22,849 bases of DNA from JAWVZY01 sp033721955 (GTDB lineage Bacteria > Patescibacteriota > Minisyncoccia > Spechtbacterales > 2-12-FULL-38-22). Numbering within the stretch: position 1 is the stretch's first letter; every line of letters starts with the position of its first letter. The DNA lies in contig JAWVZY010000009.1 in assembly GCA_033721955.1 (NCBI GenBank), positions 1 to 22,849 on the forward strand, written 5' to 3'. This document shows positions 6,562 to 14,854 of this stretch, piece after piece. The position numbers and the translations under genes are program-made. The notes beneath the pieces were generated by a model. It saw only the letters and a list, made by a program, of their open reading frames with translations, was not told where the DNA came from and searched no databases.

Positions 6562-8631
6562 TTATACACCTTTTTTTAATAATGTAGCATTAAACGCCAC
6601 TATAACAGTGCTAAGCGACATAAGAACTGCTCCAAAAGCAGGGCTCAATACAATCCCGGCCCAGTACAGCGCGCCTGCGGCCAGAGGAAGTGCAAAAATA
6701 TTATATCCGGCAGCCCACCAAAGATTCTGCACCATTTTACTGTATGTCTTTTTCGCGAGAGATATTACCTTCACTATATCTGCAGGATCGTTCTTTACTA
6801 AAACTATATCACCTGCCTCAATTGCAACATCGGTTCCGGCACCTATTGCAATTCCCACATGGGACTGTGCTAAGGCAGGCGCATCATTTACGCCATCTCC
6901 CACCATAGCAACTATATAACCTTCTTCCTGTACTTCTTTTACCTTTTTAGATTTTTCCTCGGGCAAAACTTCGGCAAAATAATCATCTACACCAACCTCC
7001 TTTGCCACTCTCTCAGCTACAGCTTTATTATCTCCTGTAAGCATAATTACTTTAATTCCCATATTTTTTAACCTAGATACAGCATCCTTCGAGCTTTCCC
7101 GTATAACATCATCTAATGCTATAATTCCCTCTGCTTTGCCCTCAATAAATACAACGGTTAATGTTTTGCCCTGGCTTGAAATTTCCTTTACTTTTTTATT
7201 TTCTGATACAGTCGGCTCCAATTCTTCTGCGGCTTTTAAGCTAAGCACCTTTATTTCCTTGCCGCCAACTATGCCCTCAGCCCCCTTGCCCGATATTTGC
7301 TTAAAACCTTCAACGCCCTTAGTGCGACCAGAGGCGCTTACGATTGCCTTTGAAATAGGATGGGCTGAACTTGCATCAACAGATGCGGCATATGCCAATA
7401 TTTCTTCGGTAGAAAATTCGCCAAAACTTTCAATGTCTGAAACTTTAAACTCTCCTCGGGTTAGTGTGCCTGTTTTATCTAATATAATAGCTGTTATATC
7501 GCGCGCTTTTTCAAATGAGGTGCGGTTGCGTATCAAGAGTCCATTTTTTGCAGCAAGCCCTGTTGAAAACATAACAACAAGAGGTATAGCAAGGCCAAGA
7601 GCATGAGGGCATGCAATAACAATTACAGCTATGGTGCGCTCTAGAGCAAAGCCAAAATCCTGAGATGTTAGAAGCAACCATGAAAAAAGAGTTATAATTC
7701 CCCCGCCAAGCGCTACAATCGTAAGCCATACAGCAGCACGATTTGCCAAATTTTGTGTTTTACTTTTCTGCTCTTGGGCGGCAGAGACAAGATCAGATAT
7801 CTGGGAAAGATAGGTGTCTTTACCTGTTTTTTCAATCTCAACGGTTAGAGAGCCATCACCATTTACAGCGCCGGCTATAACCTTGCTGTCTTTTTCTTTT
7901 TCAACGGGCTTTGTCTCGCCGGTTAACATGCTTTCATTGACACTGCTAATGCCCTCAATAACAATACCATCAACGGGAATCTTCTCTCCGGGCTTTACAA
8001 GCACCCTATCTCCCACCTTTAACTCATCCACCGAAACGTCTTTAGTTTTTCCATCTGAGGTTACTAAATGAGCGGTGGATGGAAGAAGTTTGGCAAGCTC
8101 TTCAATCGCGCGACTCGCACCCATAACAGAGCGCATTTCAAGCCAATGCCCCAAAAGCATCACATCTACCAAGGTTACAAGCTCCCAAAGCAATTGCTTG
8201 CCCTCAAGTCCAAAAACAACAGCCGCGCTATAAAAATACGCGGTGGAAATTCCGACAGCCACAAGCGTCATCATGCCGGGTTTTTTATCCTTCAATTCAT
8301 CCCAAAGGCCTGTTAAAAACGGTTTGCCTCCGTATAAATAAATTATAGTTGCTATGAAAAGAGCAACATGGTTACTGCTTTCAAAAGAAAAATCTATATT
8401 CAAAAAGTTCTGAATAGAAGGTGCGAGCAAAAGCACGGGCACAGACAAGATCAAAGATATCCAAAACCGGCGCCTGAAATCAGCTACCATATGGGCATGA
8501 TGGCTTGAATGATCCTGGTGCCCGGAATTTTGGCCTGAACCCTCTTTAACGAGATCCATTCCGCATTTGCTGCATTTTCCGGGAGAATCCTTGGTAACCT
8601 TGGGGTGCATAGGACAGATATAGGCAGACAT
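6562..8631 (-). CDS. copB: copper-translocating P1B-type ATPase (CopB-like)
   Basis: This 689-aa P-type ATPase exports copper or silver at the expense of ATP. An N-terminal metal-binding domain of the 'YICPMHP-C-x2-C-GMDL' type (C6, C20, C23) is followed by a His-rich linker (38-47). The helix-6 motif is CPH (341-343), not CPC, which marks the CopB subgroup rather than CopA. Other landmarks are TGE (238-240), DKTGT with phosphorylated D385, HP at 424-425 in the nucleotide domain, TGDN (532-535), GDGVND (578-583), and MSLST with N681 in the last helices. Length and order are normal for the family. The start lies one base after the csoR stop (TAA-T-ATG), with no Shine-Dalgarno site. Confidence 0.95.
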   Translation of the reverse strand: MSAYICPMHPKVTKDSPGKCSKCGMDLVKEGSGQNSGHQDHSSHHAHMVADFRRRFWISLILSVPVLLLAPSIQNFLNIDFSFESSNHVALFIATIIYLYGGKPFLTGLWDELKDKKPGMMTLVAVGISTAYFYSAAVVFGLEGKQLLWELVTLVDVMLLGHWLEMRSVMGASRAIEELAKLLPSTAHLVTSDGKTKDVSVDELKVGDRVLVKPGEKIPVDGIVIEGISSVNESMLTGETKPVEKEKDSKVIAGAVNGDGSLTVEIEKTGKDTYLSQISDLVSAAQEQKSKTQNLANRAAVWLTIVALGGGIITLFSWLLLTSQDFGFALERTIAVIVIACPHALGLAIPLVVMFSTGLAAKNGLLIRNRTSFEKARDITAIILDKTGTLTRGEFKVSDIESFGEFSTEEILAYAASVDASSAHPISKAIVSASGRTKGVEGFKQISGKGAEGIVGGKEIKVLSLKAAEELEPTVSENKKVKEISSQGKTLTVVFIEGKAEGIIALDDVIRESSKDAVSRLKNMGIKVIMLTGDNKAVAERVAKEVGVDDYFAEVLPEEKSKKVKEVQEEGYIVAMVGDGVNDAPALAQSHVGIAIGAGTDVAIEAGDIVLVKNDPADIVKVISLAKKTYSKMVQNLWWAAGYNIFALPLAAGALYWAGIVLSPAFGAVLMSLSTVIVAFNATLLKKGV

Positions 8632-8632
8632 A

Positions 8633-8902
8633 TTATTTTTTACGTGATAGCTTATATATTTTTAAAACTTCTTCAGTTGCTTTTTTTGTCTTTCCGCTTT
8701 TCATTTGCTCAGCTACATGAGTAGATAGATGATTTTCTAAAAGCAAACTCTCAACGCCTGTGAGCGCTTCTTTAATAGCAGAAGATTGAGTAATTATATC
8801 AATACAATATTTTTCTTCTTCAACCATTTTTTGAAGACCACGAATCTGGCCCTCAATTCTTCTAAGGCGATTGGTTGCTTGTTTTTTTATTTCTTTTTTC
8901 AT
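8633..8902 (-). CDS. csoR: CsoR/RcnR-family metal-sensing repressor
   Basis: This 89-aa all-helical protein matches the CsoR/RcnR family along its whole length (RLRRIEGQIRGLQKMV start; ALTGVESLLLENHL core). These are tetrameric repressors that leave DNA on metal binding. Ligand positions read C33, H58 and H62. Classical Cu(I) CsoR has Cys-His-Cys, so the third ligand is histidine here, as in RcnR-type sensors, though there is no His near residue 3. The operon encodes a copper ATPase and the promoter carries a CsoR-type operator, so copper sensing remains the best call. The -10 box ends six bases before the ATG, so the message is probably leaderless. Confidence 0.93.
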   Translation of the reverse strand: MKKEIKKQATNRLRRIEGQIRGLQKMVEEEKYCIDIITQSSAIKEALTGVESLLLENHLSTHVAEQMKSGKTKKATEEVLKIYKLSRKK

Positions 8903-8908
8903 ATATTA

Positions 8909-8936
8909 ATTATACCCTAGGGGGGTATAATGTCAA
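8909..8936 (-). promoter_or_regulatory. consensus promoter with CsoR operator for the copper operon
   Basis: Reading the minus strand, a perfect -35 TTGACA (8931-8936) and a perfect -10 TATAAT (8909-8914) are separated by 16 bases. The spacer and its flank contain the imperfect palindrome TATACCCCCCTAGGGTATA (8911-8929). This closely resembles the known CsoR operator pattern of a GC-rich core flanked by TACC and GGTA. A repressor bound there would block RNA polymerase directly, giving autoregulation of csoR-copB. Confidence 0.9.
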
Positions 8937-8941
8937 TATAT

Positions 8942-8967
8942 AAAAATAAAAATCGCGCAAGCGCGAT
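8942..8967 (-). terminator. intrinsic terminator after the dCache-PAS kinase gene
   Basis: A 7-bp inverted repeat (8952-8958 ATCGCGC with 8961-8967) folds as a short GC-rich hairpin with a 4-nt loop. On the minus strand it is followed by TTTTTATTTTTA. It ends the 9009-11051 transcript just before the csoR promoter. Confidence 0.8.
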
Positions 8968-9008
8968 ATAAATATCCCATATAAGTCCGGGGGTCTCTAT
9001 ATATAATT

Positions 9009-11051
9009 TTAACTATTTTCGGTAGGTAGCTCTACATAAAATGTGGTGCCCTCCCCCTCTTCCGACTCAAACCAAACCCTGCCGCCAAATCTTTTCACTA
9101 TCTCTTCTGCTATATTCAAGCCAAGGCCCGTGCCCTCCACCTCCTTTTGCTTTGCGTTTGTAGCGCGAAAGAACTTTGAAAATACATCTTTTTGCTCCTT
9201 TTTGGGAATACCTATTCCATTATCCCGGCATTCAAATAACACTTTGCCTTCTTTTTGAGTTAAGAACAGATCAACTTCACCTTGTGCATATTTTATAGCA
9301 TTAGATACTAAATTTTTAAAAACCTCGCTTAAAAATATTTCATTAGCAAGCACCTTGGGCAAAATATCTTTTGGCTTTTTGAAGTTCAACTTTACATTAT
9401 ATTTTTTAATCATTGTTTCAAGACCTGCTATTACATCCTCTAAAACATTTGCGCTGTCTACGGGTTCTATCTGCATTTTAATATCTCCCTGCTCAAGTTT
9501 TGCTAAATTAAGCATATTCTTTACCATTTGAAACATATTGGCGGCAACCTCATCAATTGCACTTAATTGCTCCATCGCCTTTTTAGACATCTTGTAATTT
9601 TGCATTGTTTCAATATAAAGACGTATATGGGTTATAGGTGTTTTAAGCTGGTGCGAAGTTAGAGATATCATCTCTTTTCTTATCTGCTCTATTTCTTTTG
9701 CCTCTGTCTCATCACGAAATACAACAACAGCTCCCTTAATCTCTCCCTTTTTGTCCTCAATGGGTGCGGCGCTATCTGCAACAGGCATATTTGTATTGTC
9801 TTTGCGCACAAGTACTGTGCTATCTTCCATGCTAGAATGCTTTCCGCTAAGTGCTTCCTTAATAAATTTATCATTTTCTTCTTTGGTATCTTCTTTAACA
9901 AATTTTAAAACTTCATTATATGGCCTGTGCAATGCCTCGCTTGTACTATAACCGCTTAGCTTTTCAGCCGCTCTGTTAAAATATATTATTTCCCTGTTAT
10001 TATTTATAACAAAAACACCATCGCCTATGCTTTGCAAAAATAATTCCTGCCTTACACGTTGTATATTTATTTCCTGAAGTAGTTTTATTAATAGATAAGT
10101 AAGTATAATGCCGATTAAAGTTGCTAAAATACCGACTGCCACAAAAAAGCTAAGCTGGCTATTGCGAGCAGCAAATGCAGTAATTGTATCCTGTGCAGCT
10201 ATTACTCCCCATCCATATTCTACCAAGGGATAGTAGGCGGCTAACTGTTCCTCGCCTTCAATAAAATTATAAAACTCTGCAGTGCCTGATTTGCCCGCAA
10301 TAAGATCCTGCACTATAGAGAGCGAGGAATAATCTATAATACCCTCCTGAAGACGGTAGTGAGGGTGTGCCACTATGGAGCCGTCCTGATCAATAAAATA
10401 TATAAACCCTTCCCCTCCGGTATCTATCCCGCGAGCCCAATCTGCCACCGCCTCAAGGCGTATTTGTAAAACTAAAATACCCAAGGGCTCACCCTCCGCT
10501 GCTTTAACAGGAATAGTAACTGCAACAACATTTAATTGAGGTTGGGCTTCTCTTGTATAAACATGTGAAATATAGGGTTGCCAATTCTCACTAACACCTC
10601 TGTACCAGTCCCTATAAGAAAAATCCACACCGACAACACCGGGTCTGTGAGGAGTGTCTGCGGTTAATATACCTTCTTTATTTGCAAGAAAAACACGTTC
10701 TATATAGGGAAAGTCCTGCGGAATATCTTTCATTGTTTGTACAGCATCTTCCCATTTGCCCTCTGAAACCAAGCCAACAAAATCATCTCGTATTGCAAGT
10801 GCTAAGCCAATATCAATTAAATGCTCAAGGCGCTCCTGCATTGTTTCGCGCCCTAAAAGTGCTGAATCTTTCTGGCTATTTACAACAGACAATGTAGTGT
10901 CGCGATATACCCACCACGCGCCCCAGATAAGTACTGTTATCATGGGAAGTGCAAAAAATAAAAACAGGCCCATCTTGCTTAAAAAACGGCCTACCCCGCC
11001 TTTGGGAATAGAATTTAAAAATTTTAATATTTTTTCAGATTTACCAAACAT
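9009..11051 (-). CDS. membrane sensor histidine kinase (dCache-PAS-HisKA-HATPase)
   Basis: This 680-aa kinase has a first transmembrane helix (about 27-49), an exterior double-Cache domain (about 50-295) containing SYRDWYRGV (145-153), and a second helix (301-322). A PAS domain follows (about 335-450, LQSIGDGVFVIN). The HisKA dimerisation domain carries the phospho-acceptor H467 (TSHQLKTP). The ATPase domain shows the N box (N584), G1 (DNGIGIP, 610-616), the F box and G2 (GTGLGLN, 640-646). The RxWY motif resembles the amino-acid-binding signature of dCache_1 domains, so an amino acid or related ligand is possible. It has its own promoter and terminator but no adjacent partner regulator; the single-domain regulator at 11159-11536 is the nearest candidate. 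Confidence 0.92.
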   Translation of the reverse strand: MFGKSEKILKFLNSIPKGGVGRFLSKMGLFLFFALPMITVLIWGAWWVYRDTTLSVVNSQKDSALLGRETMQERLEHLIDIGLALAIRDDFVGLVSEGKWEDAVQTMKDIPQDFPYIERVFLANKEGILTADTPHRPGVVGVDFSYRDWYRGVSENWQPYISHVYTREAQPQLNVVAVTIPVKAAEGEPLGILVLQIRLEAVADWARGIDTGGEGFIYFIDQDGSIVAHPHYRLQEGIIDYSSLSIVQDLIAGKSGTAEFYNFIEGEEQLAAYYPLVEYGWGVIAAQDTITAFAARNSQLSFFVAVGILATLIGIILTYLLIKLLQEINIQRVRQELFLQSIGDGVFVINNNREIIYFNRAAEKLSGYSTSEALHRPYNEVLKFVKEDTKEENDKFIKEALSGKHSSMEDSTVLVRKDNTNMPVADSAAPIEDKKGEIKGAVVVFRDETEAKEIEQIRKEMISLTSHQLKTPITHIRLYIETMQNYKMSKKAMEQLSAIDEVAANMFQMVKNMLNLAKLEQGDIKMQIEPVDSANVLEDVIAGLETMIKKYNVKLNFKKPKDILPKVLANEIFLSEVFKNLVSNAIKYAQGEVDLFLTQKEGKVLFECRDNGIGIPKKEQKDVFSKFFRATNAKQKEVEGTGLGLNIAEEIVKRFGGRVWFESEEGEGTTFYVELPTENS

Positions 11052-11065
11052 ACTTGGTTATTATC

Positions 11066-11094
11066 AGTAAAACACTACAACTTTTTGTTGTCAA
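11066..11094 (-). promoter_or_regulatory. probable promoter of the dCache-PAS kinase gene
   Basis: On the minus strand a perfect -35 TTGACA (11089-11094) is followed after 17 bases by TTTACT (11066-11071), a four-of-six match to the -10 consensus. Transcription would begin about seven bases before the ATG at 11051. Confidence 0.5.
11077..11091. promoter_or_regulatory. palindrome ACAAC-N5-GTTGT overlapping the kinase promoter
   Basis: A perfect inverted repeat, ACAAC-TTTTT-GTTGT, overlaps the -35 box. Half-sites and spacing are identical to the palindrome at the ThiF-operon promoter (16100-16114). This is a candidate operator for the XRE regulator at 16213-16506. Confidence 0.5.
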
Positions 11095-11107
11095 AGGATA
11101 ACCCACT

Positions 11108-11135
11108 AAAAATACGCCCTCGGAGGCGTATTTTT
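11108..11135 (-). terminator. bidirectional-looking terminator after the response regulator gene
   Basis: A perfect 11-bp stem (11108-11118 with 11125-11135; core ATACGCC/GGCGTAT) and a 6-nt loop have A- and T-runs on both sides. It lies between the response regulator stop and the next kinase promoter, so the two-gene kinase/regulator transcript probably ends here. Confidence 0.85.
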
Positions 11136-11158
11136 GAACGTTCAAATATTATTTATCT

Positions 11159-11536
11159 TTAATCTTTAAGCACGCTCTTTATTCTTTTAGAAAAGTTTTT
11201 AATGTCTATGGGTTTTGTGAAATAATCAACTACACCCGCCTTTATAAGCGCCTTTTTTCTCTCAGGTGAAACTTCAAGAGCACTGAGGAATGCAACTTTC
11301 TGATCCGGCTTTTCTTTGGTTATCCTGTTAAACACATCCCACCCCGATAAACTAGGCATCATTATATCTAAAAGCACAAGATCATAATCTTCATTCTCTA
11401 TAGCGCTCAGTGTCTCGTCCACGGTTGATGCGCTCTTTACCTCATAACCGTCGCGCTCTAAAATAGCTCTTACTGATTCAAGGACGTCAAGTTCGTTATC
11501 CATGTGTAATATCTTTTTTTGTTCTTCTTTTGCCAT
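11159..11536 (-). CDS. single-domain CheY-like response regulator
   Basis: This 125-aa protein is a lone receiver domain without an output domain. The phospho-acceptor is D57 (LVLLDIMMPS), the acidic metal site is at D13 with N14 in place of the usual second acid, the switch serine is S85 (FLSALE), and K108 lies in FTKPI. Asn for Asp in the acidic pair is a modest deviation. Lone receivers act by protein contact or as phosphorelay intermediates. The start is one base after the stop of the upstream kinase (TAA-T-ATG), so the two are certainly co-transcribed and probably cognate. No output partner is visible in the window. Confidence 0.93.
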   Translation of the reverse strand: MAKEEQKKILHMDNELDVLESVRAILERDGYEVKSASTVDETLSAIENEDYDLVLLDIMMPSLSGWDVFNRITKEKPDQKVAFLSALEVSPERKKALIKAGVVDYFTKPIDIKNFSKRIKSVLKD

Positions 11537-11537
11537 A

Positions 11538-13742
11538 TTATTTTTTTAATTTATTTACGGGTAATATAAACTTAAATGTAGCGCCTTTTCCTTTTCCTCC
11601 AGATTCTGCCCAAATTCTACCTCCGTGCTGCTCAATAATTCCGCGAACAATAACAAGTCCAAGTCCTATACCCCCTGCCCTTCTTGTCATAGGCGGATCT
11701 GCCTGTACAAACGGTTCAAATATCTTTTCCAAATCTTTCTTTGCAATACCCGAGCCGGTATCTTTTACCTGAACTAATATTAGCTCGCCATTGCTCATCT
11801 CCTCGGCGATTACTTTAATTTTACCATTTTCATCTGTAAACTTAAAGGCGTTATTTAATAGATCATTAAAAACCTGTAACATACGTACCGGGTCTGCATA
11901 TACTTCCGGTATATTTTTAACTTCAAGAGAAAGATCTATATTTTCCTCCTTAGCTTTCTCTTTATAATTTTCAACACTCTGTTCTATTACCTTTTTTAAA
12001 TTCGTTTTTTTCGGCTCTATTTTAAGTTTTTTTGTTTTTATTCTGGTAATATCCAGAAGGTCACCTGTTAATTTTTCAAGAGAATCTAAGTTTCTATTTA
12101 TCATCTTCAAGCTTTTCACTTGTGCTTTTGTTAATTTACCAAAAGCATCATCAAGTAAAAGCTGAACCTGTGTGCTAATGGGCATTAAGGGGCCTCTTAG
12201 TTCATGCGCTGTCATGTTTAAGAAATTGTCCTTAAGGCGAGAGAGTTCCTTTGCCTTTTCAAGCTCCCGCTGTTGTGACTCTTTAAGCTCTTTTGTGCGC
12301 TCCTCTACCATGTTTTCCAATTTCACATTAAACCTTTTGAGAGCTTCGTAATTTTTGGAATTCTGTATTGTTATTGCCGCTTGCTGTGAAAAAATATCCA
12401 AAAGTTCTGCATCTTTTTTATTATAAGACTCTCCCGAAGATTTAGGACCCAATACCAATACAGCCACCTCCTCTTTTTTGACACGAAGCGGAATTACAAT
12501 TGATATATCAAAATCCCTAAAAAGATCTTTAAGCTCTTTATCTTGAAGCTCATCAAAAAAGATCATATTTTCTGCCTGTTGCCTTTGGTTAAAAAATTTA
12601 TCCAACGCTAAGGCACGAAAACTATAAGTTTTATAGCCTATTCCATGTATATCTGTAACTTTATGATCTTCAACTATGGCAAATAATGCCTTGCTTATAC
12701 GCATATGCCTTGTCAAAAGATGCAGGGTTTTATTTAACATCGGCTTCAATTCTATGTTTTCAGCCATGGTAGTTGTAAGTTCTGACAATAATTTTTCACT
12801 ATCATACTGCCCTTTAAAAAATATTCTATCTGTTATGCGCCGCATTAATTTCTCTAAAACAGGAAAGGAAGAAAAAGCCAATAACGCGAGGGCAGTTCCT
12901 CCAATAAATAAACGCCATGAGGACTCTATATCCGAAACCTCTCTTATAAACAGGGTTAAAATAATATTGTAAATAAGAGCTGCTATTGCAAATAAAACGA
13001 AGAAGGATGCCGCCCTTACAATAATAGGTCTTATGTCCAAAAAGTGATGGCGAGCTATGGCATATGCTAAAAATAATACCAATATTAAAAAGGAGGGTGG
13101 ACCCAAAAATACCCCTGCTGATATTTTAAATATAATAACTAAAATAAATGTAAGGATAACCAATATAGAAAAGGTACCCACTATACCATATAGGAAATAA
13201 CCTATTCTGGTTTTTTCCCTTCCCTCTGCTTTTCTATATTTAATAGTAATTAAAATAAAGCTAAGCAAAATAAGGCCCAAAAAATCTATAAAATATAGAA
13301 TTATCCCGGGCGCGGGCGTGGGAAGGGGTGGTGCGGGAGGAGGGCCATTTGGATATTCTATACCGCTAAAAACAAAAGGGGTAAGACAAGCTACAACAGT
13401 TATAAATAACAAACCTAAAAGGGGATATAAATATTTACGCGGCATTATAAAATCTTTTTTGGGGAAATTATAGACAAGAAGAAGCAGTAAAGGCCCCAAA
13501 AAAGCACCAACCGCCATATCAACCCTTATCCAAAACAATTGATTGTGAGGTGTTCCTACCGGCGGGAAAAATGTCAAGAAATGTATGGGTGCATATATTA
13601 CAACATTCAAAGCCAGTAGTGAAAAAATGCGATTAGTCCAGCTTGAGGGGTTTCTCAGATATATAACTAAACCAAGAAACCCTGCTGTCAAAGAAGTGAT
13701 TACTGGAATTAAAATATCTATTGTAGAAGCGTGATGAAGCAT
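11538..13742 (-). CDS. multi-helix membrane histidine kinase with GAF domain
   Basis: This 734-aa kinase starts with about eight or nine hydrophobic helices (residues 8-290) in the style of N-terminal 7TM-type sensor regions, including a Pro-rich exterior loop at about 130-145. A GAF-like domain follows (about 315-460), then a coiled coil (465-505), HisKA with phospho-acceptor H513 (TAHELRGP), and an ATPase domain with N box N630/N631, DTGSGIA (661-667) and GGIGLGL (690-696). It heads an operon with the lone response regulator. The integral-membrane sensor suggests sensing of a hydrophobic or membrane signal. No consensus promoter is clear upstream; a possible TACAAT box lies 36 bases before the ATG. 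Confidence 0.92.
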   Translation of the reverse strand: MLHHASTIDILIPVITSLTAGFLGLVIYLRNPSSWTNRIFSLLALNVVIYAPIHFLTFFPPVGTPHNQLFWIRVDMAVGAFLGPLLLLLVYNFPKKDFIMPRKYLYPLLGLLFITVVACLTPFVFSGIEYPNGPPPAPPLPTPAPGIILYFIDFLGLILLSFILITIKYRKAEGREKTRIGYFLYGIVGTFSILVILTFILVIIFKISAGVFLGPPSFLILVLFLAYAIARHHFLDIRPIIVRAASFFVLFAIAALIYNIILTLFIREVSDIESSWRLFIGGTALALLAFSSFPVLEKLMRRITDRIFFKGQYDSEKLLSELTTTMAENIELKPMLNKTLHLLTRHMRISKALFAIVEDHKVTDIHGIGYKTYSFRALALDKFFNQRQQAENMIFFDELQDKELKDLFRDFDISIVIPLRVKKEEVAVLVLGPKSSGESYNKKDAELLDIFSQQAAITIQNSKNYEALKRFNVKLENMVEERTKELKESQQRELEKAKELSRLKDNFLNMTAHELRGPLMPISTQVQLLLDDAFGKLTKAQVKSLKMINRNLDSLEKLTGDLLDITRIKTKKLKIEPKKTNLKKVIEQSVENYKEKAKEENIDLSLEVKNIPEVYADPVRMLQVFNDLLNNAFKFTDENGKIKVIAEEMSNGELILVQVKDTGSGIAKKDLEKIFEPFVQADPPMTRRAGGIGLGLVIVRGIIEQHGGRIWAESGGKGKGATFKFILPVNKLKK

Positions 13743-13785
13743 ATTTGCTTTTAATGATGCGTATTTATTTTTATTGTACCATGTA

Positions 13786-13814
13786 TAAAATCCGCAGGAC
13801 TTTCTCCTGCGGAT
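13786..13814 (-). terminator. intrinsic terminator of the ThiF-acyltransferase operon
   Basis: A perfect 10-bp stem (13790-13799 ATCCGCAGGA with 13805-13814) and a 5-nt loop are followed on the minus strand by TTTATA. It begins three bases after the stop codon of the 13817-14854 gene. Confidence 0.85.
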
Positions 13815-13816
13815 AT

Positions 13817-14854
13817 TTAGATAACTTCAAATTTTCCAGAAGATAGTGTACCCTCAATACTTTTGAGCCATAAATTAGCTTTTGTTAAAAAAGAACGAGG
13901 GCCATCATCAACATTTTTATTAATAATATCCCTAAGTTGGTTGCCGCTAATAGTTGAATGTTTGATAGGACCTTCAACAGTTAAGAGCTTTCCTAAATTC
14001 CTAAATAGTTCCGGCTTTGAACGAACTCTCTCTTTAAGTTCGTTAAAGCTTAGATCCGTTTCCAAATAATAGCTAATGCTGCGCTCAGACAAAATACCTT
14101 CACAAATTAACCTATATATAACCTCCAAAAGCTGTGCCCTATTTAAAAAATAGAAAGGAAATCTATATACATAATGATGATCATACTCTCTATCAAGCTT
14201 TAATTCTTCGGGAGCGCTTATTCCCAAAACTTCTGCAGAAGACATAAAAGAAGGCGCCTTGCCATCTATAGCTAATGCCTTGTTTATAAATTTAGGTACA
14301 ACTGTGCCCACCACATAACTGGATTGGCCATATTGTTTTTGATATTCCCTCATAAACTGGTGATGGATCAGGGAAAAACAAACCGCAGTATATTTTGGCG
14401 AGCTCCTCTGATTGTCTTGTCCTGAAAGCAAGCGAGGAGCTATCGCGCATGTCCTTGAACTCGCAACAACAAAGTTGAGATAATTTTCACTATTATCAAA
14501 TAATCTTTCTTTTATCAAATCGCCCAATGAAATTCCTCTATAGTTAAAAAGGTTCAAATCTTCAGTGCCGAGGGGAATATTATCTCCGGGAACCAATCTT
14601 GTGCTGGCCCACTCCTCTACAGTACCTCCGTGCCCGGGGTAACACGCCCTAACCATGTAAATGGCAGATTTTTGATCATATGCATCCAATGGCGGTAAAT
14701 CTCCATATATGTAATATGATCTTCTGGCCTCCAAGAGCAGCTCTCCAAGTTTAGGATTTAACCACTCGTTCTTATACATGGCCTTAACCTTATAAACATG
14801 GAAAAGAGCTTCTTTTATCTTATAAGCTAATATCGGATCGGGAAGATTATTCAA
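13817..14854 (-). CDS. GNAT-like acyltransferase, N-acyl amino acid/autoinducer synthase type (tentative)
   Basis: This 345-aa soluble protein has no membrane helix. The stretch LDAYDQKSAIYMVRACYPGH, then EEWASTRLVPGDNIPL (80-95), and SSRTCAIAPRLL (132-143) followed by a helical LIHHQFMREYQKQYG (162-176), matches the order seen in LuxI/FeeM-type acyltransferases: D-x-YD, a beta hairpin leading to 'xRLVP', and 'SR-x-AI-P'. Those enzymes join an acyl chain to an amino acid or homoserine lactone. Residues 215-345 are an extra helical region I cannot place. The start is TTG, set by a strong GGAGGAGGT seven bases upstream, and it overlaps the ThiF-like gene by eight bases, so the two are tightly coupled. 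The family call is from pattern only; an unrelated fold is possible. Confidence 0.6.
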   Translation of the reverse strand: MNNLPDPILAYKIKEALFHVYKVKAMYKNEWLNPKLGELLLEARRSYYIYGDLPPLDAYDQKSAIYMVRACYPGHGGTVEEWASTRLVPGDNIPLGTEDLNLFNYRGISLGDLIKERLFDNSENYLNFVVASSRTCAIAPRLLSGQDNQRSSPKYTAVCFSLIHHQFMREYQKQYGQSSYVVGTVVPKFINKALAIDGKAPSFMSSAEVLGISAPEELKLDREYDHHYVYRFPFYFLNRAQLLEVIYRLICEGILSERSISYYLETDLSFNELKERVRSKPELFRNLGKLLTVEGPIKHSTISGNQLRDIINKNVDDGPRSFLTKANLWLKSIEGTLSSGKFEVI

